Assembly: GCA_950295325.1 (NCBI GenBank)
Contig: OX485808.1
Location: 28,416,527 to 28,480,526 of the forward strand
Origin: Polytrichum commune
Lineage: Eukaryota; Streptophyta; Polytrichopsida; Polytrichales; Polytrichaceae
DNA: 64,000 bases
Direction: 5' to 3'
In this document: one piece after another, positions 44,271-56,461 of the stretch
How the letters are laid out: every line of letters begins with the position of its first letter
Numbering within the stretch: the stretch's first letter is position 1
Made by a program: the position numbers and the translations under genes
Notes under the pieces: model-generated
Told to the model about the DNA's origin: nothing
Databases searched by the model: none
What the model saw: the letters and a program-made list of their open reading frames with translations, nothing else

Positions 44271-46106
44271 GGTGTCCGCTCGCATCAATGCGCTGGAGAC
44301 TAACCAAGCAGAATTTAGGAACCAGCTGTCAGAGATCATGTTGACTAGTCAGAATAATGAGCAGGCTCTTAAATCGTGCCATATGCAGCTCGATAATTTG
44401 GCAACCATGGTGACGTCAATAATGAACAAACTAGAGTCCAAAACCATGATGAGCCCGCTGACCGTAAGTGGAGCCAATCACGATCGAACTCCTAGGAGCC
44501 CCCCCAAGTCAACATGCGAGACTCAGGCCCAATCTAAAGTGGCTCGTGTTGGTGCCTCTAGTGCTAACCCCATAGACGTGGTTAATGTTTCTTACGTTCC
44601 CAGTGAGGACGAGAACCCCCCCAAACAGTCATTGAGGATCACTAGGAGCAAGGATGTGAAGGCCAAGGGTGTTAGCGGGGCAACAGGTAATAGTGAGGTC
44701 GGGACGCAGGTTGGACGAAGCGAGAAGGCCTCAAAGAAAAGAAAGGTGACAAGGGGAGGAGGCAGCAGGGGACGTGGGACTGAGGAGGGCAGCACACAAC
44801 AAATAAGTGCAGGAGGCGGGACCAAAGAAGGGGGGGGTCAGCCAAGGAGGGGACGTGGATGTTGGAGGTGGCCCAGAAAAGAACCCAGAGGGCGGGAGCG
44901 GGGTGGAAGGCATTGGTGGGAGCGGGGGTGTGGAGGAGGGAGGTAAGGGAGTCGGGGTCAAGGGAGTGGTACGTAAAGGGGACAGTGGGGAGGCTGCGAG
45001 TGGGGGGGTGGGGAGTGTACATGGCGGGGTAGGACAGACTCACATAAGGGAGAGTGGCATAGTACAAGGTGGAGAGGTAGGGGTTATCGCAGAGGGGTCC
45101 ACCCCTGCATTGTCACCGGGAAGGGGGGCGGCGGCATTTTCTATGCATGTGAGAAGTAAAACCATATCCCCGAGCAAGTTAGGTGTACATGGTGGTGAGA
45201 ACAAGGCGCCGGGCGGCGAGGTGAGTCCCTCAATATGCCCCCAAAGCCCATCCATACCGGAAGCCTACAATCCAACATACTTGCTGATATTTAATGTGCA
45301 CGGTACTCTTCTAGATACGAGTTTGTTGACAGAACCCAATCCAAACTCTAGCATTCGGATAACGAAGAAAACTACGACCCGTCGGTTTGTGTTTAGACCT
45401 TGGATGATTGAATTTCTGCGAAGGTGTTTGAAATTCTTTAAAGTAGCCTTTTGGGGTCAAAAAAGTAGTGGGTATATGGATGAGGTCCTACGGGAGATAT
45501 TGCCAGTGTTTGAGCATATGGAAGGCCACAAACCCCTGTTTGCTTGGTGTGCAAAGGATTGTGAAATGATACAGAAAACTGATGATGTTGCTATATGGGG
45601 GAAACCTTTGACAAAGGTGTGGAAAGCATGGCCATCTTGGAATGCCAGTAACACAATCATAGTGGACCACCATGCGCCCAGGGTGGAATGCAATCCACAA
45701 GTGAATGTCATAGTCCCCCCCTCATTCTATGTTGCAAATATGAAGGATCTTTCAGAGGACAATGATTACCTTAAGGTGAAATTATGGCCAGCTCTTGGAG
45801 GCCTGAATACGCACCAAGATGTTACGAGATTCTGGTGTGCTTTGAATGATTCCGGAAAGCACGCAGGGGTGTGTGAAGTGAACACAACTTGGAGGAGCAT
45901 TGTGACGCGTCAGCCATGTATACCCTTTGCTTACCCAAGAGTGCCCAAATCTGGAGGTGAGGGGACTTGTGGACTTTAAGTTCACGTACGACATTGTCCC
46001 CTCACCTGTAATTTGTTGGATGAGTAATTGAATTAGTCTTGTGGTTGCATGTGTAGGTGCTTCCAAGGAAGGAGGTGCGGGGAGGGGCCCTGAAACCACT
46101 GGATAG
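44271..46106 (+). pseudogene. Coiled-coil/Gly-rich protein fused to FCP1-like HAD domain
   Basis: An exon starts after the acceptor CATCTGGCAG (44270). It encodes a coiled coil (NALETNQAEFRNQLSEIML), a Ser/Pro/Lys-rich linker with SKKRKV, and a Gly-rich tract, where the frame changes at an 8-9 G run near 44828. From about 45270 it has an FCP1/SCP-type HAD fold: LLIFNVHGTLLD, RFVFRPWMIEFLRRCL, FAWCAKDCEM, KPLTKVWKAW, NTIIVDHHAPRVECNP. In active enzymes the first motif is DxDGT and the last has IDD; here they read NVHGT and VDHH, so the nucleophile is missing. An intron 45957-46056 joins in phase to a short last exon ending TAG at 46106. It looks like a captured host gene inside a CACTA element. 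Confidence 0.7.
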
Positions 46107-46284
46107 CAACTTGGAGAACACACTTTGGACCACACGACTGGTTAGCCTGAACCCTAAACTCTGAATGTTGTGCAGGTTGGAGTGATAAATGCAATCAGCC
46201 CTTTGCGACTCACTACTTTAGTCATGAAAACGTCAGTCATTTGTTCGTCATGTGTTAGTCGTTTGTTAGTGCTTTGTTAGTGAT

Positions 46285-46632
46285 TTGTTAGTCGTTTGCA
46301 ATTCATTGGAAGTAAACGGACCAGCAAGGGGTGAGATTAATCCATATTTGATTGCTATGTGTATGCAGTTCAGTGTCGGGCAATGTGTGAACCCGATGAA
46401 CCCCCGAAACAACAAACAGAAGGTGGGTAGCGGAAAAATTAGCGGTGTGGGGGGTGCGGACAAATTTCACTTCAAGACCATTTCCGAATTTTGCTACAAG
46501 GTGGACGTCAGCATTGCGCACTTGGGTGAAGTGCGCCTTCCATACCCACATGAGGCAGGGGACCAATGGGTAGTTGAGGATGTGGTAGGAGGCAACACAT
46601 TGTGGAATGAAAGGAATTTGAGAGCTGCATGA
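46285..46632 (+). CDS. Hypothetical protein or last exon near right CACTA end
   Basis: The frame is open for 115 codons and ends TGA at 46632. A good acceptor (GTATGCAG at 46361-46368) suggests the exon may begin at 46369 with FSVGQCVNPMNPRNNKQK. The remainder, with DKFHFKTISEFCYKVDVS and VRLPYPHEAGDQWV, looks globular. I know no matching family. Its position just inside the subterminal region suggests it is the 3' end of a CACTA-encoded transcript. Confidence 0.4.
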   Translation: MLVVCNSLEVNGPARGEINPYLIAMCMQFSVGQCVNPMNPRNNKQKVGSGKISGVGGADKFHFKTISEFCYKVDVSIAHLGEVRLPYPHEAGDQWVVEDVVGGNTLWNERNLRAA

Positions 46633-46929
46633 TTTCAGCCACATATCAAGTAGGTAGAAGATGTAGTCCATGAACAATGTGAACCCTCTCCCCCCCATTT
46701 GAACATGCCCATGTATTTTGTTTGGACCAGAAGAATAAAACACCATGTAGCACATCTCTTTTCTGCGTGCTTGCCACTGTCATATTGAAAGTGTGGATGT
46801 ATGTGGTGCACACTGGCTTTAAAAATGTTGTGAATGCAAACTCTGCTTGGTGTGGTGGGGTTACCTAAAACATCGAGTTGCTGCTCCGTGGGATGATTGT
46901 TACTGCTGTTTGGTAGGCAATCCCAGCGT

Positions 46930-47742
46930 GGGATCATTAATTAGTGCAAATGTATGAGTGCACACCTTTTTGCAGTGTAGTCATTTCCAGTGCTTTATAT
47001 TTTTGCAAGGTAGTCGTTTTTGCAAATCCAGTCATTTATTTCAGTGCACTCCGGAACGACTAATCTAAATTGAGACGTATACCCCCAACACGTGGACACA
47101 TTGCATACCACAACGACTGAATGAAAGATTGAACAATGAGTCGTTTATTGGGCACATGGCCCCCTGTCTGGACCTGTGACTGGTTTGTAGTTGCCAAAGA
47201 GTAGCTGATTAGTCATTTATCATCTAGGTTTGAGGATGACAATACCCCAACACAGACCACGTGGCCACCACATCATCGTTGAAAATTGCTTATGACTACA
47301 AAATGACTACTGTAACGTCCACGTGGACAAATCAGAACACACCACACGTCCAGTGTACACGTATGCAGAAGCTTACATAGTTGGCATTTGAGTGACATGG
47401 CTGGATGACTAGGAAGACACGTTGGCAATGACATGGCGTGGCGGAGAAGACACGTTGGTAATGACATGGCGATGACAGGACATGATGGCCACGTGACATG
47501 ATGACATGGAAAGTGAGGCAATGGCGTGGATGGCCTAGTCATCACACTATGACACGTGTGATCCAGGTGTTTATGACTGTCCTATATGACTACAAAATGT
47601 ATGCTGCCACGTTATGTCATGTACGACTGAATGTCCGTTACAAGTCGTCCATAATAACAGAAACACTATTAGTCATTGTAGTCCGTAATAACAGAAACCG
47701 CAGTCGTTAACAGAGTTGTTGTTTGCCGATTTTCTTGTAGTG
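46930..47742 (-). repeat. Right CACTA subterminal region and terminus
   Basis: Short motifs AGTCATTT, AGTCGTT, ACGACTGAATG and ATGACTACAAAATG recur many times on both strands up to the terminal TTTTCTTGTAGTG at 47730-47742. Around 47395-47500 GACACGTTGG, ATGACATGGCG and related phrases form a loose repeat. The same ACGACT/AGTCAT words fill the left subterminal region, which supports these being two ends of one element type. Confidence 0.7.
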
Positions 47743-48158
47743 AACTGAGTCACTGAATGCGAGGCTCAATAGTCAACATGATTGGGGGACCTGTAATATG
47801 ATAATATGACCACTCAATGAGCACCAACGTACTCTTCACTTTGACAATGAAGAGGATTTTCAGATGAGTTTCAAAATTTTTGGAATTGTTAACCATCTTG
47901 TATTAATCATGTGTTTCCATATACTAGGAGAAGTAGGCTAGTAGTTGGAAATAGTTAGTATTTAAGACTCATCCAATATTGTCTCCCTTTATTAAGACAT
48001 GTATGGTTGCGCAAGAAGGTGTCGTACTATCCGGATGTCATATTCTCGATAATATGACATTGTGGCCTCAAATGTCATACTATCGAGGTTTTTATTTTAT
48101 TTAAAAAATGGCCTATTTCAATGGAAACGTCATTTTGCGTACATGATGAAGAGAGAGA

Positions 48159-48304
48159 GATAGATAGAAACTCCAGTCCCTTTTTAGCAAGGGGCCGGCG
48201 TGAATAAAGTGTCCGTTCATAATGTCAATGACCCGATGCCCACCGGGCAAGGGGACATTGGGACAAATACTACTCTCCCCTTTCGAGGATGGACACTATA
48301 GTGC
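48159..48304 (+). repeat. Dispersed repeat A, copy at 48.2 kb
   Basis: Same order of blocks as 26771-26915. Flanked on the right by the SINE at 48350. Confidence 0.8.
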
Positions 48305-48349
48305 CACACTATACAAGTTCCTAGCTAGCCACTAGTGCCTTGAAGATAC

Positions 48350-48533
48350 CGGACATGGTATCCCCCCAAAGGGCTTTGAGGTACCCATACAACAAGGTCC
48401 AAGGACCCCCCACCATAGTTGGGTGGACTAAGGTGGTGAGCACCACGCCGGCATGGGGAATAGAACCCACAACCTTCTCATTGGGGGCCATGAGCCTTAA
48501 CCACCAAGCCAAGGCCCGTGGTGCCTTACATGA
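48350..48533 (-). mobile_element. tRNA-derived SINE, 184 bp, TSD TGAAGATAC
   Basis: On the minus strand there is an A-box-like TTGGTGGTTAAGGCTC. About 35 bp later comes the B-box-like GGTTCTATTCC, the internal promoter of a tRNA-derived SINE. The 9-bp direct repeat TGAAGATAC flanks the block at 48341-48349 and 48534-48542. The body contains GGTGCTCACCACCTTAG. No coding capacity. Propagation would depend on a LINE's reverse transcriptase. Confidence 0.75.
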
Positions 48534-48542
48534 TGAAGATAC

Positions 48543-51500
48543 ATAAGTAGGAGAGAAAAAATTGCAAGCCACGTTCCCCACGGTTCCCCATGCTCACAAG
48601 ATTCTCCAATTGTCCCCTAAAGTTCCCATGCTCACAAGATTCTCCAATTGTTCCCTAAAGTTCCCATGCATGTTCCAAAGTATTATTACACATTCACCCT
48701 TAAATACACTAGTATAAAACTATGCCAAAAAGAACCACAGCTGCAATCGGCTGCGCTTTTTCTGGACATAGTTTCCTACTAGTGATACATGTGGGGTCCC
48801 AACACTTATGCACATTGATCACCTCTATTGTGTGACAAATTGACCCTAAAATATGTCGTATTACGAGCGCAGTAGCCGTAGTATGGAGGTAAATTAGCAC
48901 AAGAAAGTTTGATCGACAAGAAATGCGTCATATAACATAGTCAAAGTGCCATATAACCAAGAGTCGTAATATGGATGTTAAATTGTACCTTATTGTGTTT
49001 ATTGTTTGTACTCTGACCACAACACTTGTGGTCTCACAAATTTCAATTTTGGGTCCTTGCAGAATCTCATGGTCCATAGTGAGTGATTTGCAACTTAGTA
49101 ACAGTGGACCAGCTCAGAATGATCGTTTTAAGAGCCGCTAGCTACAGATGAATCGGCTGAGTTTGAGAAATAACCGGTTGAACTTCAAGAGGTCAGGAAA
49201 AACCACCGATGGTTTTAATTTAGAGCAGTTTAGAGAATGTACCTCAAACTAATGAAGGAAAAACGAAAGATGTCAGCATGCATTTTGAGGATCGCATGTA
49301 GCAATAGTTTGAAACACTAGGATCTCGACCGATTGTGCCCAAAAATCTCCTCAGACAGTGGAGCTGAAATGTCTTTTTTGCAAAACGAGAGATGAGAAAA
49401 ATTGTGAGTCCAAAAGAGGAATATTGGGTGATTGTCACCTTCAGGATGATTATAGAGTGGTGTTGTCTGTGAGTGCTGAGAGCGAATTTCCACACAGGAT
49501 TGAACATGCTCTTGGCGAATGTGGATGCCAAAATATGAAATATTGCAGAGTATGTTTGTGGTTCTTTTCACACGTTGCAGTTGAGGTAGACATGCTTTAA
49601 GGTAGAAATACCATAACCTGTTAACCATCCTCTAGCCGTGCACTAGACCGCCGTCATAATGGTGAAGTGCCATTTCTAAAGCGGATTATGGCTCGGCATC
49701 AACTTCAATGTGTGTACACTTAGTGTAGTCAATGGGAGTCGAATGTTAATGTACTCATGAGGTAACCGATTTAGGCGATCTTATGTATGGAAATGCGGAT
49801 TACCATGTTCGGTGTAGGGAGAATCTAGTGAACGAGTAGGGGGTTGGACAACTTTCCACTTTGAGAAATTGTAGCATTTTTTTTTTGTATGGGGCAGGAA
49901 AATATGAATCAACTTGCATTCTTCATGAATCCTTCTCGTCTATCTTGGAAAATTATCTCATGATTGCCAGACCAGATCTTCAATGCAAATCACCTTATTT
50001 TTAGGGGTCATGGTATTTCTACCTTAGATGGACACTTTTTTTTGCACCCACTTCTCAAAGTATATGAAACACGCAATTTAGTTCAAGATGATCACTGAAT
50101 CCAAATCGTGCATGTAGCAACTTCTCTCATAATTTTTGGAGCTCATGTGAATGTCTCATCTGTTATCAAGTGAAGATTCATGTGTTCATTAAGTGGCCAT
50201 TTAGGTCCCCCCGATCATGTTGATTACTGAGCCTAGAATGGTTATAGAATATTTTGGTTGAGCATGGAGTCCAATCTCGTTTTAAACACATGATTGATGC
50301 CTTTTTTGGGTGCCAATTATTGGATTCACACCTAATCACCTTAAATCATGTAAGTATTATTTGGTTCATTTTTCAATTTCTCCAACTTCTGCTCATTAGA
50401 TTTACACACGAAAACTTGTGGTGCATTAGCAAATCTACAATGAAACATATGTGAAAATTGGATTTAATATATATCAAACCTTCCCCTGATTTAGATATGA
50501 TTATCGGAAGTGCATGTTTGTTGATTTCTTAATTGGATTCATAGGTCCTCCTGATTGTGTTCACTATTGAGTGTAGATTAGTTATTAATATTCGAAGACG
50601 TAGTCCAATCTCATTTAAGCATGTGTGTTTATGATGTTTGCTCTTTGATCCTCACCGAAACCACATACCAATCAAATCTAGGGGTCCGAGTAAGAAAACG
50701 AGCCACTTAAGACCCATCCACCTTGACTACTGGTCCCTCAATCAGAGGTATTCAGAGAATTGTTGTGTTCGATTTTAGACACGTCTCCCTTACTTGAATG
50801 AATGCACTGGCATTGTTGTGTTCGATCTTTGAGCATTCAACCACAGCAAATGTTGTTTTTGATAAGTTGCAGAGACAGTCGCATGCCAAGTTACTGAAAG
50901 CATCGCCACCCACCTCTCGTTCTTGGGAGAAGACCTACTTACTTCAACAATAGCCAAGGCAGCAGCAGAAATTAAATGTTTCATTCTTCGCTACTATCGT
51001 CTTGATCATCAAGAAATGAGGAATGGAAGTTTAGAGTCAGCAGGTTCAAATCTTGTCAAGGTTTGATCCAGATGGAATGTTTCTGGCCAACACGAGTATT
51101 AAGATCAGTTGATGGAGCTTGCAATTTTTTTTCGTTCTGATTTGCAGTATAATGGATGGATCACAAGCAAAGCACTCGATTCGAAGTTCGAATGTGCATG
51201 CCCACCACTATTCGAAGGACGACGCTTGACGAGGGTGCAGATCTATGTCGGGGAAGAACCTGTGCTTAGTTACAGATGAACCGGTTGAGTTTGAGGAATA
51301 ACTGGTTGAAGTTGGAGACTTCAGGAGAATTACCGATCATTTTAGAGGAATCTATAAAATATACCTTAAATGAATAAAGCAAAACTGAAAGATGTCAACA
51401 TGTAACCGGCTGGATTTAACACTATATTCGTTAATCGGAGACTTTTGAAAGTCTCAAAATAAAATATGCCCATAGTTTGGGATGCCAATATTGTGGGCAT

Positions 51501-52022
51501 ACGGAATATTGGGAACATCAAGAACATAACGATTTCAAAATTCGCACGTAAAGCATATTCTTATTACTAAAAATAGACAATTTCAATTAAAATGACAACG
51601 TGAGCTCCATGTGAGAAATAACAATGGACTCTAAAAAAACAAATGGTTTATGTCATTATAGAGTTTGGGGTGCGCATCCCATAAGTAAGGCTCTTATGAA
51701 TTTGGATGGCACATCCCAAACGTATACCACAATGGAGTGTGACAAGTCCACTAAGTCTATTAAAAACCAAGTCTACTAAGCGCCCATGTTTTTCGCCATT
51801 AACTCCCACCTATGTTATGTTTACACATCTCCATCTTCCACTTCATATCCATTCTCGGCGTCATTTTCCGCAGCTGTAATACATGCCAAGTTGTCTTTGG
51901 CAAATCTATATGTTTTGGGGGGATGGTCATTGTTTCTGTTTTGGAACCTTTACGCGGCTTCCAAGCACAAAGTATAGTATCCGTGTTTATCCAGACATGT
52001 GTATACGTTGAGTCCACTGTCA
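48543..52022. other. Intergenic, old diverged repeats only
   Basis: No supported coding region. Two old repeat pairs are visible: 49130-49275 resembles 51262-51410 (CAGATGAA(T/C)CGG, GAAAGATGTCA), and 50345-50690 resembles 23270-23600 (TCCAACTTCT, GTGTTCACTATTGAGTGT). Both pairs are about 70-80% alike by eye. Composition is AT-rich. Confidence 0.5.
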
Positions 52023-55000
52023 TTAAAAATTCTTTTTGGTGTCCCAACCTAAATAAGTGCGAAGGACGTTTTGGTCTTTAGTGCTTGGACAACAATATTC
52101 CACCTCAATTTGACGAAAGTTGGGGCTAGTTCGAACAAAATTGGGTGAAGACAATGCTTTTACCAACCAAATTGGCTTGGGATGCTCCTCATCCCCTGCT
52201 CGTACGAGGACCAAATCACCTTCATGGCAATCAACACCTACACGAAACGACGGTGCCAGTCGATTGCGGGCAGGGCCAACGTAATGCTCGACCATTGCGA
52301 ACTCTTCACGAACGTCTCCATTGTTGAAAAACATAGTATCGGACTCGACAACCGTCAAACGACTTTGTGGCCAAAATCCTTGTGTCAAAGTCGTACGGGT
52401 GTCGCCACCAAGTGTCATCAAGGCCGAGCGAATGCGATCCCAATACGCGATCAATGGTTCATGGGTATCTCTAACACGTCTGGTGATGTCCTCCTCGCAC
52501 AACTCTTTCCAATACTCAATGAATCCGGATATGCCTTTGATGATTTCCGGCCCATTCCTCATGGGTTCGGGTTTGCAAGGCTTTGGTTCCCCATTCGGGA
52601 CCAAACATTTCCCATCCTTGTCTTGACGCCATACGAGTATACCATCATCCGGGCCCCAATTAGGAGATGTGCACAAAAGCTTGAACTGCATGGCCGGGAC
52701 ACCATCATCCCTCATATAGAATCGGAATTATTGTGCTTTGGTATGTCCCACCAAACGGTCCACTCCCTTCAACATGTATGGCTTGATGAAGGCCTTGAAA
52801 TTTGGTACTTCCTCAATCATGTGCGGGATCACCGGCATATGGTCTAAATCCATATATGATTTCATAAGAAGTGGTATTCTCGGAAAATCTTCCTCATGCA
52901 ACTTCATGCTCCAACATCCAAATGACGCATCAATGTCGTCGTGTGTGTGTACCACCATCAAGAAAGACACAAACACCTCTTTGAAGATTCCTTTCGCCAT
53001 GAGCAATGACCAAAAACAAAATACGTATCGACATTTGTTGTCCTTCGCACAATTATCAAGTTGAACGTGGAGAGTTGGAGGCAATGGTTTACCACAAATG
53101 GGTTCTGCGGGTGGTTCTAGCAATGACGACATACAAACCTCTTTCCCCGCAAGCACTGCCTCATAAAGGGGTGTCGTTCCACAACCATCAAAAAATGCAC
53201 GCGAAAAATGTACCGGCGGCTTCTCAAGATCGCGCAAGAGTTTTGCAAATGAACCCACCGTGTGGTTTGCATCGCCAGAGTAAAAATCCAAACCATAATG
53301 GACATACTTAACGTCCCCATGGCCATGGGCAATCATACCTGGAAAAAACAAACGATGCATGAACAACAAAAATGAAATAACCACTAAACGGATGTATGTC
53401 GTTGGACATCATATCCAAGAAAATTGGAGATACTTTCAAAACATAGTAATGATTTCACACAAACCTGTCATAGCTACAGGCAACTTGAAGAGACCATCCG
53501 TGGCCTTTATTTTGCGTGCATAACAAGGGCATGCGGTCTTGGCGTGGTCCATTTTATCATGAATGACTGTTAGAACCTCTGTGGGCCTCATTATGGATAG
53601 AACACGATTCTTATAGTAATCTTGACGATGTGCCTCTTGATTGTTGACATGCTCAATATATTTTTTCCGGTGTCTGGAATGACATTCAGTGCCTATGGGG
53701 TGGGCGTCTCGAAGACCTTTGTATTTTTCACACGTCGTATACCTGACGAACTTGTCCCCGGGTCTTTTCAAAATGTATTCCGCAAACTGCTAGTTTTTAA
53801 TCACACTCAACTTGGACAAAGAAATGGGCCCACATCCCGCTATGCGACCCACTTCATTGATGTCCGTTAAGATGTTCTTCCATTTTGTGCCCGTGGGCAA
53901 CACCATTTGAACAACCTTCTCCCCAGACGACAATGTCCTCGTCTTGTGGGGCATTGCATCGGCCAATGGCACTATGATGGTGGATAGTGTCGTGGACGCT
54001 TGGAGTGTAGCCTCCCTAGGTTTCTTTGTGCCCGAGTTGTCATGAAATCAAGAGCGGCGACCCAACGATGATACTTTCGAAACCTATAAAAGTCAGCCTT
54101 GGAGACGGTGTGGATGGTATACCACGCTGTACAACACACATCCACATTTTCTAGTGTCACCACCTTATGCCCATGGGTATCAATGTGCAAATTTTTGTGG
54201 ACCTCGAGTTTCTTAGCCGATCTCATACGAAAATCCGCAAGCCACATCTCTTGACGCAGAGACCTAATTTTCTCCCGCGGGAAAAATTGGCAACATTTCC
54301 TCGCGCAACAATCCTTGCCGGACACTAGACGGATAGATTCGTCCCCCAAAAGCCAATCCCGTCGACGCTCCTTATCTCCACGAGGCACACGGTTTGAATC
54401 ATATCTACGGAGGCCTTTGCGAGGACGTGTGTTGGCCAACAAAGCTAATTGTGTTTGCTTATGCCGCCGCTCATGATCCCACAAGCTCACTTCTTCATGT
54501 AGAACTTGACGAAGCGGCCATCGACACAAGGAAAATCTCCATGTCACCGGGACCTCTAGCGGAAGCAAGGAGTTCAAGATGCACACGCCAACATCATCGA
54601 GACCTAGTGCGTTGGCATCCACACAATCACGGGGATTGGAGTTTCTACATATGCCATCTGCCACCGGGACACCAACCTCGTTAAGTAGGACGACATCAAG
54701 GCCAACCCATTGCTCCCTCCCGAAACCGGCACACAACGGAATGTCATCGTGGTCATCTCCGGAATGTAGAGATTGTTCGTGGACTTCCAAAGATTCATAG
54801 GAGGATGTATCCACAAATACCCCCCTCACGTTTGGCATACCATTACTACCTGCCGACAGAGAAGACAGTTCACATTCAGCATCGGATGATGATGCATTCG
54901 TCGACAACTCCAATGAACTATCTCCCACGTGCAACGCCATACCACCTAGACCAACCACCAGAAAATGATCAACCCAACCACCACCGCAATGCATACAAGA

Positions 55001-55159
55001 GCGGATAGAATATATGTGGAGATACATGGCCCAAAATCGACAAACAAATTTTGGTGCACCATTGGAGAACCTCACGCACAAAGACGAATGCGCGTCCCAG
55101 AAAAACGTTTTAAGCATACGTCTAGGAGCCTCACGAATGCTATGGATGGAAGAAAACAT
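52023..55159 (-). pseudogene. DUF7869-type transposase-like gene
   Basis: Read right to left. A Cys-rich N-terminal part has DCCARKCCQFF, RQEMWLADFRMRSAKKLEVH and VDVCCTAWYTIH. A frame change near 53980 leads to KWKNILTDINEVGRIAG. Then YEKYKG-type sequence runs to an intron at MT|GTTTGTG (53466). The next exon (from 53340, acceptor TTTTTTCCAG) holds the core LHVQLDNCAKDNKCRYVFCF and VFVSFLMVVHTHDDIDASFG. The LDN and HTHDDID aspartates resemble a DDE/RNase H-fold active site, a reading of mine for this domain. An in-frame TAA at 52728-52730 precedes the C-terminal part (to 52023). Stop and frameshift make it a pseudogene. Palindromes follow at 55.4-56.2 kb. Confidence 0.72.
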
Positions 55160-55393
55160 ACTAGACTGCAGAAACCAATCATCTTATTGATAAAGGGAAC
55201 GATAAAGAAAACAGAAGAAGGTCTATGATTGAGGGTTGTGCGTACACCCCAAGTATGATTGAGGACCGTATGTAAACAATCCATGGACAAAGAGGAGAAC
55301 AATCATTAGTCGTCCAGGAAGGCCGTGCTGTTCGGACCAGCACCTGTGCCAATCTAACCAATGACGAAATCACAAATCTGAGAATGCCACATG

Positions 55394-56171
55394 CATTTAC
55401 GAACGCGCGTTCGTGACCTCACTAACTTCTCCATGTGCATCCGATGGCCTTCGAGATCCCTCCTCTGTGAGCACCCTCAGGAATATCGGTTTTGTAGGTC
55501 ACAGTAACATGTTAACTTAGGAACCTGCGCGATATACTATCACAAGAGAACACTTGTCCATACGCACAAAAGTAGTATATCAGCAGATGATCCCTGAATC
55601 GCCTACAAAAATACTTTGTACACTGAGCCCCTTCATATTGTGGATTTGATTCTGTTCACTTTTGCGTACCTACCCATTCACGAACGGACGTTCGTAAATG
55701 GGTGCAACCCCGTGTTCACATCCTTCACGGACGAGCGTTCGTTAATGATGACCATCGCCTCCCACAACAACAAACGCTCGTTCGTAAGTGTGCTATGAGC
55801 ATATTTATATTGCTATTCTTTGTTAGCATAGACCTGCCATACTGATGTGTCTGAATGAAGGTGTGTTGCTGGATGCGTAGACAATAATGTCATGTATTTA
55901 CGAAAGCACGTTCGTAAATTACTGACCATCATGTGCCTTTAGATATGGGTCAAATAAGTTTGTATGATCCTCGAAGGCCTATATACGAACACACGTTCGT
56001 ATATCACTGCCATGGATTTTGTGCCTGTGACTATCCATATGAGTAGCTCAATCCAGAGAATGCTCTCATGTGGGATTTACGAACGCACGTTCGTAAATCC
56101 TTGCCATGCACAGGTCCGAACCATTTGTCTAAACCCAAGCTCTTCGTCTTTACGAACGCACGTTTGTAAAG
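55394..56171. repeat. Eight palindromes around ACGAACG(n)CGTTCGT
   Basis: Sites at 55394-55417, 55676-55699, 55724-55745, 55770-55790 (half), 55897-55918, 55981-56005, 56073-56100 and 56148-56171 share TTTACGAACG-CA-CGTTCGTAAA or near variants. The one at 56073 is a perfect 13-bp inverted repeat with a 2-nt centre. Spacing varies from about 50 to 280 bp, so it is not a tandem array. They lie upstream of the DUF7869-type gene, where a DNA transposon's subterminal binding sites would be. Confidence 0.92.
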
Positions 56172-56461
56172 TTCCGGTATTTACGGCGGTATATGCGGTA
56201 TGTACAGCCTGTACTGTACCTGGTGGTGTAGGGTTGGCGCACACGAAATGGCTTGAGCGCGTTCGGTCAGGTCTGTAGAGCGCACACTTGCATGTGCTGC
56301 TGAAAAAAACTTTGTTGTGGGGGGAAGAGCTTTAAGTACTTCACCCCGTGTGAGGCCAATTCCACCACCCTTAAGCGTCCTAGTCCGGGTGATGGTCTTG
56401 AGAATCACATGTAGTGTATGTAACGTGAAAATTGGTCTCTTCACATCATTAAGCCTTCATG

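Larger units (their letters stand above)
14118..47742. mobile_element. Giant CACTA (En/Spm) transposon with nested insertions
   Basis: The left end reads CACTAGAAGAAAA (14118-14130); the right end is the complement of CACTACAAGAAAA (47730-47742), 12 of 13 bases matching. Both ends are followed inward by hundreds of bases rich in AGTCATT, AACGACTA and ATGACTAC motifs, as expected of CACTA subterminal transposase-binding regions. TNP2 transposase lies near the left end and a TNPA-like gene near the right. The expected 3-bp target duplication is not seen (CCC left, AAC right), so the two ends could belong to different copies or the flank has changed. About 15 kb of the interior is younger insertions. 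Confidence 0.65.

Noticed and set aside
55072-55373. Minus-strand ORFs upstream of the DUF7869-type gene
   Set aside because: They overlap the 5' part in other frames and carry no domain.
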